The notes beneath the pieces were generated by a model. It saw only the letters and a program-made list of their open reading frames with translations, had not been told where the DNA came from and ran no database searches. The position numbers were made by a program, and so were the translations under genes. From contig OX392532.1 in assembly GCA_947623455.1 (NCBI GenBank), positions 23,906,792 through 23,970,791 of the forward strand: 64,000 nucleotides of DNA. The letters are read 5' to 3'. Source of the stretch: Mimachlamys varia. Lineage: Eukaryota; Mollusca; Bivalvia; Pectinida; Pectinidae. This document shows positions 43,020 to 55,900 of this stretch, piece after piece. Position 1 is the first letter of the stretch, and each line of letters begins with the position of its first letter.

Positions 43020-44515
43020 TTACAAAAGCTAGATGCCTCCATAGGCACAGTTAATCTCAATTGAGTAGTGGCAAGGTACATAATATACACATTTTCGTAG
43101 TACACGATTTGAAATTATACAAAACTAGTTTAATTTTTCTTCTAAATTCATAAATTAAAGGGGTTTTACGCACCTGACCCTTCTGATTCTACATTAGTAT
43201 AGAAATTTTGGATTCCTACCTTTTGGCCCCTAGCATCACTGAAGAGTCCTAGGAGGACGAAACAGCTGTATGATGCAGTTTAATTCAATTTTTCCGCATA
43301 CTGTATCTATTACTAAATTTAAGTGGTGCAGCATATGTGTGTGTTAGGTCATCCTTATGATATGATGTGAAGTTCAAGGCCAATGTCACCTGCAATACAA
43401 TGAAATTAAATTTACATGGCGGCAGTCAGACATTTTTCTAGACTCATCTCTTGAGGCATAAACTATAGTTTGCAGTGACCAAAGTTTGGTACCCAACCCA
43501 CCACTTACTTTATATCCAATTTACAAATGATCCAAAAGGAAATATTAAGAAGTGTTGGGTTATCATGTTTAGGTCACCCAAGCTTTCCTCAAGTGACATA
43601 TTCTGCTATTTTGATCAATGCCTATTTGAATTTTTTCAAACTAGGCCAAAATACTCCTGTGTTGATGTGGAAACAGATTTGTAAAATCCTGAAGTTGTCG
43701 TGGCGTGGCCCTAAAAGAAAAATCATCCTTAATGTTAAAAAAATGTCTTCTTCAGACTCGGAAGAACTACAGCCTATTTCTCTGCATGGATTGAAGGATG
43801 ATGTAGTACACACATACTGCACCTTTTAAATTTAGGAATAGATACAGTATGCAGATCATCAGGGGCTTTGATTTGTAAATTTCAGTACTCCTGAACTAAT
43901 CATCCCCCCTCGGGGAGGGGGTAAAGTTTACCTTAGTATATATAGCAAAATAACACTTTTGGGTTTGTTTTGTCCATTTTAAATACTAGGAAATTGAAAT
44001 TATTCCTACCTTATAAGAATCATTCTTGGAGAAAAATGGCATCAATTAAATTGTAAACTTAGGATTCCTGCCTCAAATCCAGGGGCTGGCCCCAAAAGGG
44101 AAAATATACAAAATTCCAAAAAGATTTCTCTCCCGACTTACAGGTGCTATTGTCTTGTTCTTTGCATGGATATAAAATCATCAGTGGCTTTGTTAAATTT
44201 GTAATTTTCAGTACCCCCGGCCATTCATTCCCCTTTCGAGAGAGGGTGAAGTTTACTATAGTTTATTTAAGAAAAAAACATTTTTAGGTATTATTTTGTC
44301 CATTGTCGGAGGAAAACATTCCTACTTGGTGACAATCATCCTCAATAGTAAAATAATTTTTTTTCAATAGTTATAGTATTCTTGTCCTGTAATGACATGA
44401 CAAATGTTGTTTTTCACTTTGTTTACATGTTAATTTCATCATTGAAATTGAGTCGCCATACCTATAACATTACTTAGGTGACCGCTAAGGCCCTTGGACC
44501 TCTTGTTAGCTCACA
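43020..44515 (-). repeat. Dispersed 'ACAAGAGG' family repeats, downstream of LENG1
   Basis: Ends at AAGGCCCTTGGACCTCTTGT, the complement of the family start. Inside, segments around CCCC..GGGAGGGGGTAAAGTTTACC recur (about 43905 and 44230). Small ORFs here show no domain. Left boundary uncertain. Confidence 0.5.
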
Positions 44516-45055
44516 AGATTGTTCATGTGAGCTATTGCCATCAGTTTCCTTCGGTTAAGTTTTAACATTTTCGACTTCTCCAAAACCACTGATCCAATGA
44601 CTGCAAGGTTTTACAGGAAGTTTGCAAAGTCAAGGGTGTCATGTCAAAGGTCAGCCAAAATTTTGTAGCATTTCACTGGTGAATATTTTGGTTATAAAAC
44701 TAAATTGGTCAGAATTTAACAACGAATCAAATAAAAAAACTGTCAATGTTACGGGGTGAAAGAGGTCAAGGTCACTGTGTCAAATGTCAAGGGAATACTT
44801 TGTAACTTTTCACTTTAAAGAAGTCAATTGACCAAAGTGAAAGTCACTGGATTTGACCATTGGTTCCACAGTTAAAAGATTGATGATACTGGGAAATGAA
44901 TAGCCTTAGATGGGAGCCTTGCTAACATGTCGGTGTTTTAGTTCACATTTAATTGGGGTTAACATAAGGGTGCAACGACAAAAATATGGAAAGACCATAC
45001 AAGTGGGTTGCAGACTTATATTGGAAGTCATCGAAGGGCAAGTGATCATATGATT
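44516..45055. other. Intergenic sequence, probable dispersed repeat
   Basis: Starts AGCTCACAAGATTGTTCATG with a small AGCTCAC...GTGAGCT inverted repeat. AT-rich, with AAGGTCA-type words. No ORF of interest. Confidence 0.4.
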
Positions 45056-45059
45056 TCGT

Positions 45060-46446
45060 GTGTATCAGGTACACTAGAACACCTTGGTTTGATACAAGGT
45101 AGACCAGAGCTGTTTCTATGGTATCAGGTACACTAGAACACCTTGGTATGATACAAGGTAGACCAGTGCTGTTTCTATGGTATCAGGTACACTACAACAC
45201 CTTGGTATGATACAAGGTAGACCAGTGCTGTTTCTATGGTAACAGGTACAGTAGAACACCTTGGTATGATACAAGGTAGACCAGTGATGTTTCTATGGTA
45301 ACAGGTACACTAGAACACCTTGGTATGACACAAGGTAGACCAGTGCTGTTTCTATGGTATCAGGTACACTACAACACCTTGGTATGATACAAGGTAGACC
45401 AGTGCTGTTTCTATGGTAACAGGTACAGTAGAACACCTTGGTATGATACAAGGTAGACCAGTGCTGTTTCTATGGTAACAGGTACACTAGAACACCTTGG
45501 TATGACACAAGGTAGACCAGTGCTGTTTCTATGGTATCAGGTACACTAGAACACCTTGGCATGATACAAGGTAGACCAGAGCTGTTTCTATGAACAAGTA
45601 CACTAGAACACCTTGTTATGATACAAGGTAGATCAGAGCTGTTTCTATGGTAACAAGTACACTAGAACACCTTGGTATGATACAAGATAGACCAGAGCTG
45701 TTTCTATGGTAACAAGTACACTAGAACACCTTGGTATGATACAAGGTAGACCAGAGCTGTTTCTATGGTAACAAGTACACTAGAACACCTTGGTATGATA
45801 CAAGGTAGATCAGAGCTGTTTCTATGGTAACAAGTACACTAGAACACCTTGGTATGATACAAGATAGACCAGAGCTGTTTCTGTGGTAACAAGTACACTA
45901 GAACACCATGGTATGATACAAGGTAGACCAGAGCTGTTTCTACGGTAACAAGTACACTAGAACACTTGATATGATACAAGGTAGATCAGAGCTATTTCTA
46001 TGGTAACAAATACACTTGAACACCTTGGTATGATACAATATAGACCAGAGCTGTTTCTATGGTAACAAGTACACTAGAACACCTTGGTATGATACAAGGT
46101 AGATCAGAGCTGTTTCTATGGTAACAAGTACACTAGAACACCTTGGTATGATACAAGGTAGACCAGAGCTGTTTCTATGGTATCAGGTACACTAGAACAC
46201 CTTGGTATGACACAAGGTAGACCAGAGCTGTTTTTATGGTACAGGTACACTAGAACACCTTGGTATGATACAAGGTAGACCAGTGCTGTTTCTATGGTAT
46301 CAGGTACACTAGAACACCTTGGTATGATACAAGGTAGACCAGTGCTGTTTCTATGGTATCAGGTACACTAGAACACATTGGTATGACACAAGGTAGACCA
46401 GAGCTGTTTCTATGGTATCAGGTACACTAGAACACCTTGGTATGAT
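45060..46446. repeat. 59-bp minisatellite upstream of the transporter gene
   Basis: About 23 units with core AGGTACACTAGAACACCTTG and GTATGATACAAGGTAGACCA. Unit variants (ATC/AAC, AGAGCTG/AGTGCTG) cluster regionally, as expected from local duplication. Ends about 490 bp before the transporter start codon. Confidence 0.93.
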
Positions 46447-46933
46447 GGTTGCCGGACTATGAATCGTTCCAATGTTGAATGATAATGTTAGATTACACCT
46501 GTGCTTAATCTAAAGAAAAGTACAAGCCAGGGACGTGACTGATAACGAATGGACGGATCCCAAACCGGCTGAGACAAGGTCAGAAATTTTACTTTCAATA
46601 TCAATTGTAATTTGAGGTACAGTATATAATTGTATATACTTCTATGTTGAGTATGCGAGAAACATCTCTTAAATAAAACTGATACCAGTAAATGTTATAA
46701 CTCCTAAATCTGTACAATGTGTTTGACAATGTCGTAGTACATTTACTTCATTTGTATGTCTTCAATTTTATTGTTTGTTGTTCAAACGTTTTCAGTATAA
46801 AACACTCATATAGTAAATAAACCTTTCATATTAATGCTATTGATCCTTTAGTGGCGTTGGCACTTCATTAATATATAATTGACATCAAATATTTTGTATT
46901 TTGTTTCTAGGTACAACATTTATCAGCATTATA

Positions 46934-49900
46934 ATGACGGACGAGGTACGAGTTTCCCTGATTCCCGTGGACAAGAGTTGGGCCTGGATGGTGCTAGCCG
47001 GTGATATATTTATATCTACATGTGTTACTGGTTTGAACAAGACATTCATAGAGGATTAGTGAACGTTACAGTAGTTACATACAAAGCTATACAGCTTTTC
47101 CGTGTTCTACCCTAAAACAGTATTTCCGAAACAGCACTCCCCGACAAGGTCGTATACCACAATACAAAACACCTAAACGGGGGTGCTATAAATACATGGG
47201 TGACACACAGATATGCGGATGACACTGGGTTATATGGGTGGCACTTATCACGTGTATAAAGGTAACAAATAATTAGGCTTTATGGGTGACACACGGCTCG
47301 ACTATATGGTGACACATGGGGGATTTAACACCTCCTACCACAACCCGAAAGGAAGAACAGGGCCAAAGTAGGGGAAATAAATAAGGGGAAAATATTCCCT
47401 TCTGTACAAATAAAGATATTTTAACCAACTTTGGTCAGAGTAAAAAAGACCAACTTGTATAAATTGAAGCTGTGCCCCCTCCCCTTTTGACATACTACGG
47501 AAGCTCATTTTGTTGTTGTCATATAGAGTTCTTCTTTAAAGTTTATTTGTACCCTTTTGGTGAAAATAAAATACTAGGTAAGCTATTAATGCCACTGGGT
47601 CTCTTGTAAGTATGCTAATTAGCGTGCTTTGTGATTTGTTTTCACTACCAATATCTCGATGTACAAGACGTGACTTTACCTTGATAATCGACACTTACCA
47701 TTCCAGAGCACATTATCTTTAAAGTTATATATTATAGATGTACTTCAATCATGCACCTTGAATAAACTTAACTTGAACTTAGTAACTGAAAAAGTCAATA
47801 GTGACATAGATAATAATAAGGCAGATATTAAATATTTTACCGGCATATTAAGATGTCTTTAGATTAACAGCAAGGTTGAAATTGTGTGAGTTGCTTATTT
47901 TTGGCGGGGCCTATTAAAACTATGATTAAAACTAAAATGTGTATATTTCCTATAGACTACATTGCTTGCCGATGTTTACATGTATAGTATTATATTTTAT
48001 TACAGGGTCACTGGTTATTGCAACCATCAACGTAGGCACGGAGAAATCTTACGGGATCTTCTTTATAGAGTTCATGCGGACGTTTAAGGGGACAGTATTG
48101 ATGACGGTGATGATTAATACCGTGTTGACGTTGGTATACTGTATCACAGGTAGGTTTAACACCGTGATAACGGTGGACTACTGTATCACGGGTAGGTTTA
48201 ACACCGTGTTAACGGTGGACTACTGTATCACGGGTAGGTTTAACACCGTGTTAACGGTGGTCTATTGTATCACGGGTAGGTTTAACACCGTGTTAACTGT
48301 GGTCTATTGTATCACAGGTAGGTTTAACACCGTGTTAACTGTGGTCTACTGTATCACAAGTAGGTTTAAAACCGTGATAACGTTGGTCTACTGTATCATA
48401 AATAGGTTTGACACCGCGGTAACGATGGTCTACTGTATCACAGGTAGGTTTAACACCGGTTTAACACCGTGTTAACGGTGGTCTATTGTATCACAGGTAG
48501 GTTTAACACCGTGTTAACTGTGGTCTACTGTATCACAAGTAGGTTTAAAACCGTGATAACGTTGGTCTACTGTATCATAAATAGGTTTGACACCGCGGTA
48601 ACGATGGTCTACTGTATCACAGGTAGGTTTAACACCGTGTTAACCGTAGTCTACTGTATCACGGGTAGGTTTAACACCGTGTTAACCGTAGTCTACTGTA
48701 TCACAGGTAGGTTTAACACCGTGTTAACCGTGGTCTACTATATCACAGGTAGGTTTAACACCGTGTTAACTGTGGTCTACTGTATCACAGGTAGGTTTAA
48801 CACCGTGTTAACTGTGGTCTACTGTATCACAGGTAGGTTTAACACCGTGTTAACTGTGGTCTACCGTATCACAGGTAGGTTTAACACCGTGTTAACAGTG
48901 ATCTACTATATCACAGGTAGGTTTAACACCGTGTTAACGGTGGTCTACTGTATCACAGGTAGGTTTAACACCGTGTTAACGGTGGTCTACTGTATCACAG
49001 GTAGGTTTAACACTGTGTTAACTTTGGTCCACTGTATCACAGGTAGGTTTAACACCGTGTTAACTGTGGTCTACTGTATCACAGGTAGGTTTAACACCGT
49101 GTTAACTGTGGTCTACTGTATCACAGGTAGGTTTGACACCACGGTTTAGTTGTTCAAAAGATGGTTAGCTTAATCATTGATTAGTGCAAATTTTAATTAT
49201 GCTGTAAAATGAAACCATAGATTTAATCACAACTTTGCAGATATCGAAAACCTAATATTATCAATATACATACAAAAGTTTAAGATCGTAACTTGTGTAT
49301 TGACAGAATTGTTCAAGTTTGAAAAATGTCGTTAAATAGTGATTAAGCTAATCACCCTTTGAACAACTGGGCCCATATCGAAGCATTCATAGACATTAAT
49401 TGCAACATAGAACAACGAAGACATCTTGTATTTCGCTGCTCGCTTATTTTGTATGTTAGTATTACAAGCTTTGACATACTTTATATAGTAGTAATACAAA
49501 ATAAACCATCGAGCTTTGACATATATTGTATATCATTATTGCATTTTTTTACAGATTCTGTATAATAGTTTTACAAATTTTGACAAACACTAAAACCCAA
49601 CTTACTTGAAAGCGTGGGGACCTCAGACATAGTTCGAGGTATACATAGTATCGAGTAAACCTAGGTTGGTTGAATATATATGAAATCGGTCTGGACCAGA
49701 GGAACTGTTCAAGGAAGGAGGGGTTTTCGACTTAACCGGGTTGGAGTAAGTGGGGTTTTTACTGTACTTTGTATACTAGTATTACAAATTTTGGCATACT
49801 TTGAATACTTGTGTAGTATTAAAAGGTTCAAAGTTGCAAAAATATGTTTGTGTGTCATGCAATTAAATAGAGTTTTAAGCCTTGCTCATTATTATTGATT

Positions 49901-52900
49901 ACTAGCCTAGAATCTACATGATATTATGTCTTTAATGATTTAAGAGGATTAGCCATTTGACTTTATCATAAAGTTTATGTATACCGAGTTTACTTGAATG
50001 TTACCAAGATATAGAAGCAGAAGGCGCTCACTTTTCCAGAACACCTGGTCTTATTCACGTTTACTTTTACAAGGGTCCTAATGCAAATTTTGACTTTTGT
50101 TCATATTTTCGGATTATGGTTTTGTTGATTGTTCGTTTTTTTTCTTTCTATAGCAAACTTAAAACTATTTGAACATCAAATGTTTTGAGTGCCTTAAACA
50201 AATTATACCATGTTTGCAGCGTCAACACTTTTGCTGGTCGGATTTAAGCGGCTAAGTGTTAGATCGTCCGTCTGCTTAGGGATACTTCTGTGCACTATTG
50301 GGTATGGCGTCAGCAGCTTCGCTTCAGGACTGGAGTACCTTATAGTATCACAAAGCATCCTCATAGGTTGGTATAACAGAGAGACTATTTAACAGTTTCT
50401 ATACTCTATATAGAGGACCAACACTAGCTTTCATAAAATATTGAATTTGAAATGAGAATTTGTCGAATTTCGTATGAAATCAATTAACACGTTTGATAAA
50501 TCAAATATTCCTAATATTGTTACGGGTGTTTCCGTTTGCGTGTATTATTTGATCTAGAAATGATTAACGTCCAATCGACACTGAACTGCTTTGATAAATG
50601 ATACGGCATTTAAATTTAATTGAAACTCGCTCAAATTACAAGTGCAATTCAGTCATTATACATAAAAACATTAATCTGATCCACTAGAATCAGAGGATCA
50701 AATGAGTATGCATTGGTCGGTGGCCAATATTCGCGATTTCCCTTCTTTGTTTTAGGAATAGGAAACGCACTGAACAACCCACCGATATACATTCTTCTTG
50801 GCGAATATTTTGACAAGAGAAAGGGCCTAGCTAATGCAGTGTTCATAGCCGGAAATTCGCTCGGGGGCATTTTGATGCCGCCAATATATCGGTATGTATT
50901 TGACGAATATGGTCTACGTGGAGGCCTTATTATCACCGCTGGAATAATTTTGAATTCTTTGGTAGCTGCAGCGTTGCTTCGTCCGACCGAATTCTACACC
51001 AGACATGCCCGGGCATCAACCAAAGGCACCGGGATTGTTGAAAACGATAGTCCTGCCTCCAAGAACATTGCCAAAGAAAATATCCAAACACGTTTCTTAG
51101 AAGACTCCGAAAATTTATATCCTTTAATTTCGACACGAAGAGCAAATCAGAACAGTTCACATGATGCGAACGAGATGAATGACATCGTTGACAAAATAGC
51201 TCGAAGTAGCATCGTGCGGTACTTGAGTAATGGTGATATAGCATCAAGTTCCTTATCTAGTTTGCCAGGGAGAATGGATCAGCGTATCACAAGCATGGAC
51301 GGAGACCACTTCAGAACTGAAGAAGGCTTCTTGGTGAAATGTAAAAACAAAATCGATTGTTCTTTGATGAGAAATGTACTGTTCATTCTGTTTTTGGCCA
51401 TTTATTGTTTTGGGAACGTGCCGATTATGTGTGCGCACATTTACATCCCACCCTATGCAAGAGATATCGGTATTGATGATCAACGTATTGCTGTACTCGT
51501 CTCAGTAATGAGTGTAACGGACTTCGTAGGCCGTATCCTAGCGGGCTACCTAGCAGATCTACCCTCGATCAGTTCGCACTGGGTGGTCATTCTCTCGCAG
51601 GTGAATCAGTATTAAATATTTGCTAGTCATTTATTTATGCTGTATCTACATTTATCAAAGGTTGTGAGAAAAATAAATACCCCGCGAAACAATATGATTG
51701 AAGCCTATAAATACCCCGCGAAACAATATGATTTGAAGCCTATAAATACCCCGCGAAACAATATGATTTGGAGGCTATTACTTCCAGGGTTGTTGATGGA
51801 TCCGTCCCGAATTCATTCACTCATGAAATTTCCTAATAAACTGTTCCATTCTTTGACTTGGATCGGTCAAAATGCGTCTTCAGGGCTTCATGAGTTGAAT
51901 ACCTTACACTCCTATATTAAAGACTAGAGGATCTGCTCTTGTGAGGTTTCAATCACGTTCAAATCTCGTTTTGAACTCACGTGAGATATTTTTGTACTAT
52001 CCAACAATTTAATATCAATTACGATAGCAAATATGCCTCTGAAAATGGTAGCAAAACTTCGATGTCTGTTATATGTAATTTTTTTAGAAGAATTTAAAAA
52101 ATGACTATTATGGCGGCCATTTTGAAAATTGATATTTCTGTCTGTTTCTTCCACTTCACGAACGGCCAAAATTTCATGATTTTTGTGCTTGATTGATCAT
52201 TTAAAATCGTCAGTGTGTCGCCATTTTTCATTTTTGCTGTACAACTTCTTCATGTTCATTATAAAGCAACTATTTTGCAACAAAGATATTTTTTTACATT
52301 TAGGGTATGTTTTTTTAGATATTTGTTGATATTGAAGCGATTTTGATTATTGCCTCAAGAATGGTGACAAATAACACATTTGATACCCCCCAGTTTGTAT
52401 GACTGCTTTAGAATGAGAAACCCATTTCCTTTTGATCTGCTAAATATCTAAAAACGTTAGTCGCCAGAATTTTATTTAGTAAGCATTAAATCTGCAAAAA
52501 ATGAGGGAAAATGGAGTATTTTCTCATAAAAAAATAAACGGTAGGGGTAACTAAAATTTATTTTTTGTGCTTAAAGAATCATTTAAACACTTTTTCTTCC
52601 GTCATTAATAAGAAAATACTTTTTTTTGTCATTTCCGCAACCATTCATACATATCTTATCACAAATTTTGAAGATATTAAATGAAATTGGCCAAAACAGC
52701 ATTTTTCACATAAATCATGACATTGTGTTTTGCTTATTTTGGTATCTTTGATCGAGGATAGCACAAAAACGAGTTCACTACCACATATTTCATTTTGCAT
52801 TTTCTGCTATGCAATAAACTCCCTTTCTGTGACGTTTACGGGGTCCGTACCAGTCACTACTGATGATCTTATTACTATCTACACTAAAATTATATTAAAT

Positions 52901-55900
52901 CAGGATTACTCAAAACCTCATGATGATAAATGCAAATATATACAGATATATCTATCCAGCTAGCCTAGCTGTATTCATGTACAAACCGTAGCAAAAACTA
53001 TGGCTATAATTCCTACATACAATATATAAAATGAGTACTCAGTTCCTCTGAGTTATCATACAGCTACATGGATATAATTGGTCAAAACAGCTATAAATTA
53101 TACAGACCAGTATATGAAAACGGAGTTCTCACTAGCCAACGAAATTAACTATCCCTATCTGGGTTTAATCATATCCTAAATCTACCAAATATTACGATGA
53201 ATATGTACAATACAACTGAACTATCATCAACACAGTAGACTTGATAAATACCGAGCGCTCACCGATATAATACCGAGCACTCCGAAATACCGAGTACTCA
53301 AAACTACCGAGCACTCAAAACTACCGAGCACTCAAAACTACCGAGCACTCCCTGACACACACACTACCGGTATGTCACACCCGTCGAACAGACACAAGGC
53401 CAGATACAATCAACTACCAACAGAATACATAGGGAAGCCTTATTCAGGCACGTCTATATATCTTTAGTAAGTTACCTTGCTTGTCTTTACCGTTCGCTGG
53501 TCCGTGCAGTAAATGAGAAAAACTCGGCCCTAGCAGCCGCCTTTTATACCCGGCGAATATTACAACTAGCGCCCTCTTTTTGTATTATCAAGGTCTTTAA
53601 AACACTTCTATGACCAGTACAAGTATTTACATTACAAGCGCCTATACGACAGGCATGCTAATAAACAAAACGGAGGACGGAGATTCCGGAAACTGGGTAA
53701 CAAACGTAATTCATCACACTACCCACGCCTCCGAGTAACACGTGTCCTCACGTGCTGATAAAAGTAAAACTTAACCAACAAATAACACTCAATGACTTAT
53801 TCCGTAAGATATAAAGAAATTGAAGAAAAGTTCAGCCCGAGCGATGCTTATCCTCGGGTTCAAGGAACTCGGAGAACTCAACGATCTGGATCTCACGACC
53901 GGCCTCATGGTAACGGATCGTCTTCGTAACTGTGCGCCTGTTAGCTGGAGGTTCCGGGTCTGTCTGGACACCGACATCAACCAACTTGCGTACCTTCTTG
54001 CAGCTGGCCATGGTCGTAGGGTTAGTAACCGGCAGTCTCGGAATGGCACTTACGACTGGCTGTGGTACCATATTAACTGGATCCTTGGGATGGGGCTTAT
54101 CACCAGTGATAGCCTCTGCCTTCCGCTTCGGAGCCGATACCGGTGCTGGTTGGGTAGGCTTCCGTACGATGCGGCCTATCAGTAATTCCGCTCCCTCATC
54201 CTCGGAAGATGAGCTATCAACATCAGAAGATTCAGAGACATCGCCTAACAGATCACCAGGGTCCTGCTCATTCCAGCTCTCTACATCAGTATGTACCGGC
54301 TGAGAGGAGGTCGATGGCTGATCCTCCTTCTGACTCTTTCCTGCAGTCTTCTTGACAGGGTCTGTACCAGTCGGCATGACTGCAGAGTGCTCATGGCGCT
54401 TCTGATGCCTAGCCATGTTGGCAGCTCGGAAGGTTCTGTATTTACACTGGGAGCATGCCAACGTCTTCTTTTCCATGGTCTCAATACCGCACTTCAAGAG
54501 ATGCTCCTTCATTGCGTCTAGACTGGTCGCCCTATAGGCACACATAGGACATAGCTTAACTGGGGTATTCTTAGTCTTCACCATCATGTAGGTCTGGAAC
54601 GACAAAGAGGGATGGATTACAAAACAGAAATGACCACTCTAATATCGTGAAGTATAATCTGAATGCCAACGCGGTTTACGTCGCGTTCGCCTTGTGTTTG
54701 TTCTTTCAGATTCACCCTCACTCTCAATGTTTAGTTTCTCATCTGATTCACTGCCTTTTTCATCACTTTCCTCTACTCTATCTTGCTGATAAGGTACAAA
54801 ACATGACTCATCGACTTGAACTTGCACACTCTTTCGTTCAAGTGTATCTGCTCTGCTCTCACCACGCAAAATCTGAGGATGTCTCAGTCTCATGCGATCA
54901 GCATGGATTACTTTAGACTTTCCCTTGTACCCACATGGTACCCTGTAGGTAACCTCGGTCAATCTGGCTTGTATCTTGAATGGTCCCCGCCACCGACTTG
55001 CCAGCTTGTGCGTGGCCCCTGCTGGGACATTCGGGAAAAAGACATACACCGAATCACCGGGCTCGAATTTGGTCCAAGACAGTTTCTGGTCATGGTAACG
55101 CTTCTGTCGGAGCATCGCTCCCTTTGAGTGTTTTCTCACCAGCTCGTGTGCAGTTTCCATTCTCTCCTTTAACTGCCAAGCCCACTGATTCTGGGGAATA
55201 GTCTTTATATTCCTGGGCATTTCATACTGAATGTCTATAGGAGTACTCGTTTCCCTCCCTAGCATCATGGCGTTAGGTGAACTTCTGGTCGTCTCATGTT
55301 CCGTAGACCGGTAAGCCATCATTACGTACGGTAGGTGTTCATCCCAATCGGTCTGATGTGTATCTACGAAAGCACTGAGCATATTCACGAGAGTTTTGTT
55401 GAAACGCTCGACCATCCCATCAGATTTTGGATGATATGGGGTGGTATGTGTTTTGTTGATTTGGAGCAATAAACACATTTCCTGGAACAATGCGCTTTCA
55501 AATTGGGATCCCTGATCCGAATGGATGTTGTAAGGAACACCAAACCTAGCAATTACTTCTTCTACCAGAATCTTGGCCACCGTCTGTGCTTCCATATTCG
55601 GCATCGCGAAACTCTCTGTCCACTTGGTATAGTAGTCAGAAACTACCAAGATGTGTCGATTACCTTGCTGTGTAATCGGGAGTTCACAGAGGATATCTGT
55701 AGCTATCCTCTCCATAGGGAAACCTGACTCTACCATCTGCATAGGAGCTCGCTTGGTTTTATTTGAACTCTTTCTTTTACTACACTGCGGACATCCGATC
55801 ACATATTGCTTTACATCTGCCTGCAATCCCGGCCAGTAAAAACTCTGTCGGATTTTAGCCAACGTCTTTTTCATTCCTAAGTGTCCAGAGCTCCGATTGT

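Noticed and set aside
46934..47056. Reading transporter exon 1 straight through to the stop near 47056 as a 41-residue protein
   Set aside because: The transporter family pattern resumes exactly at 48006 when spliced at the GTGATA donor (47001).
50649..51483. Minus-strand ORFs over transporter exon 4
   Set aside because: They are antisense shadows of the exon carrying the YFDKRKGLAN signature.
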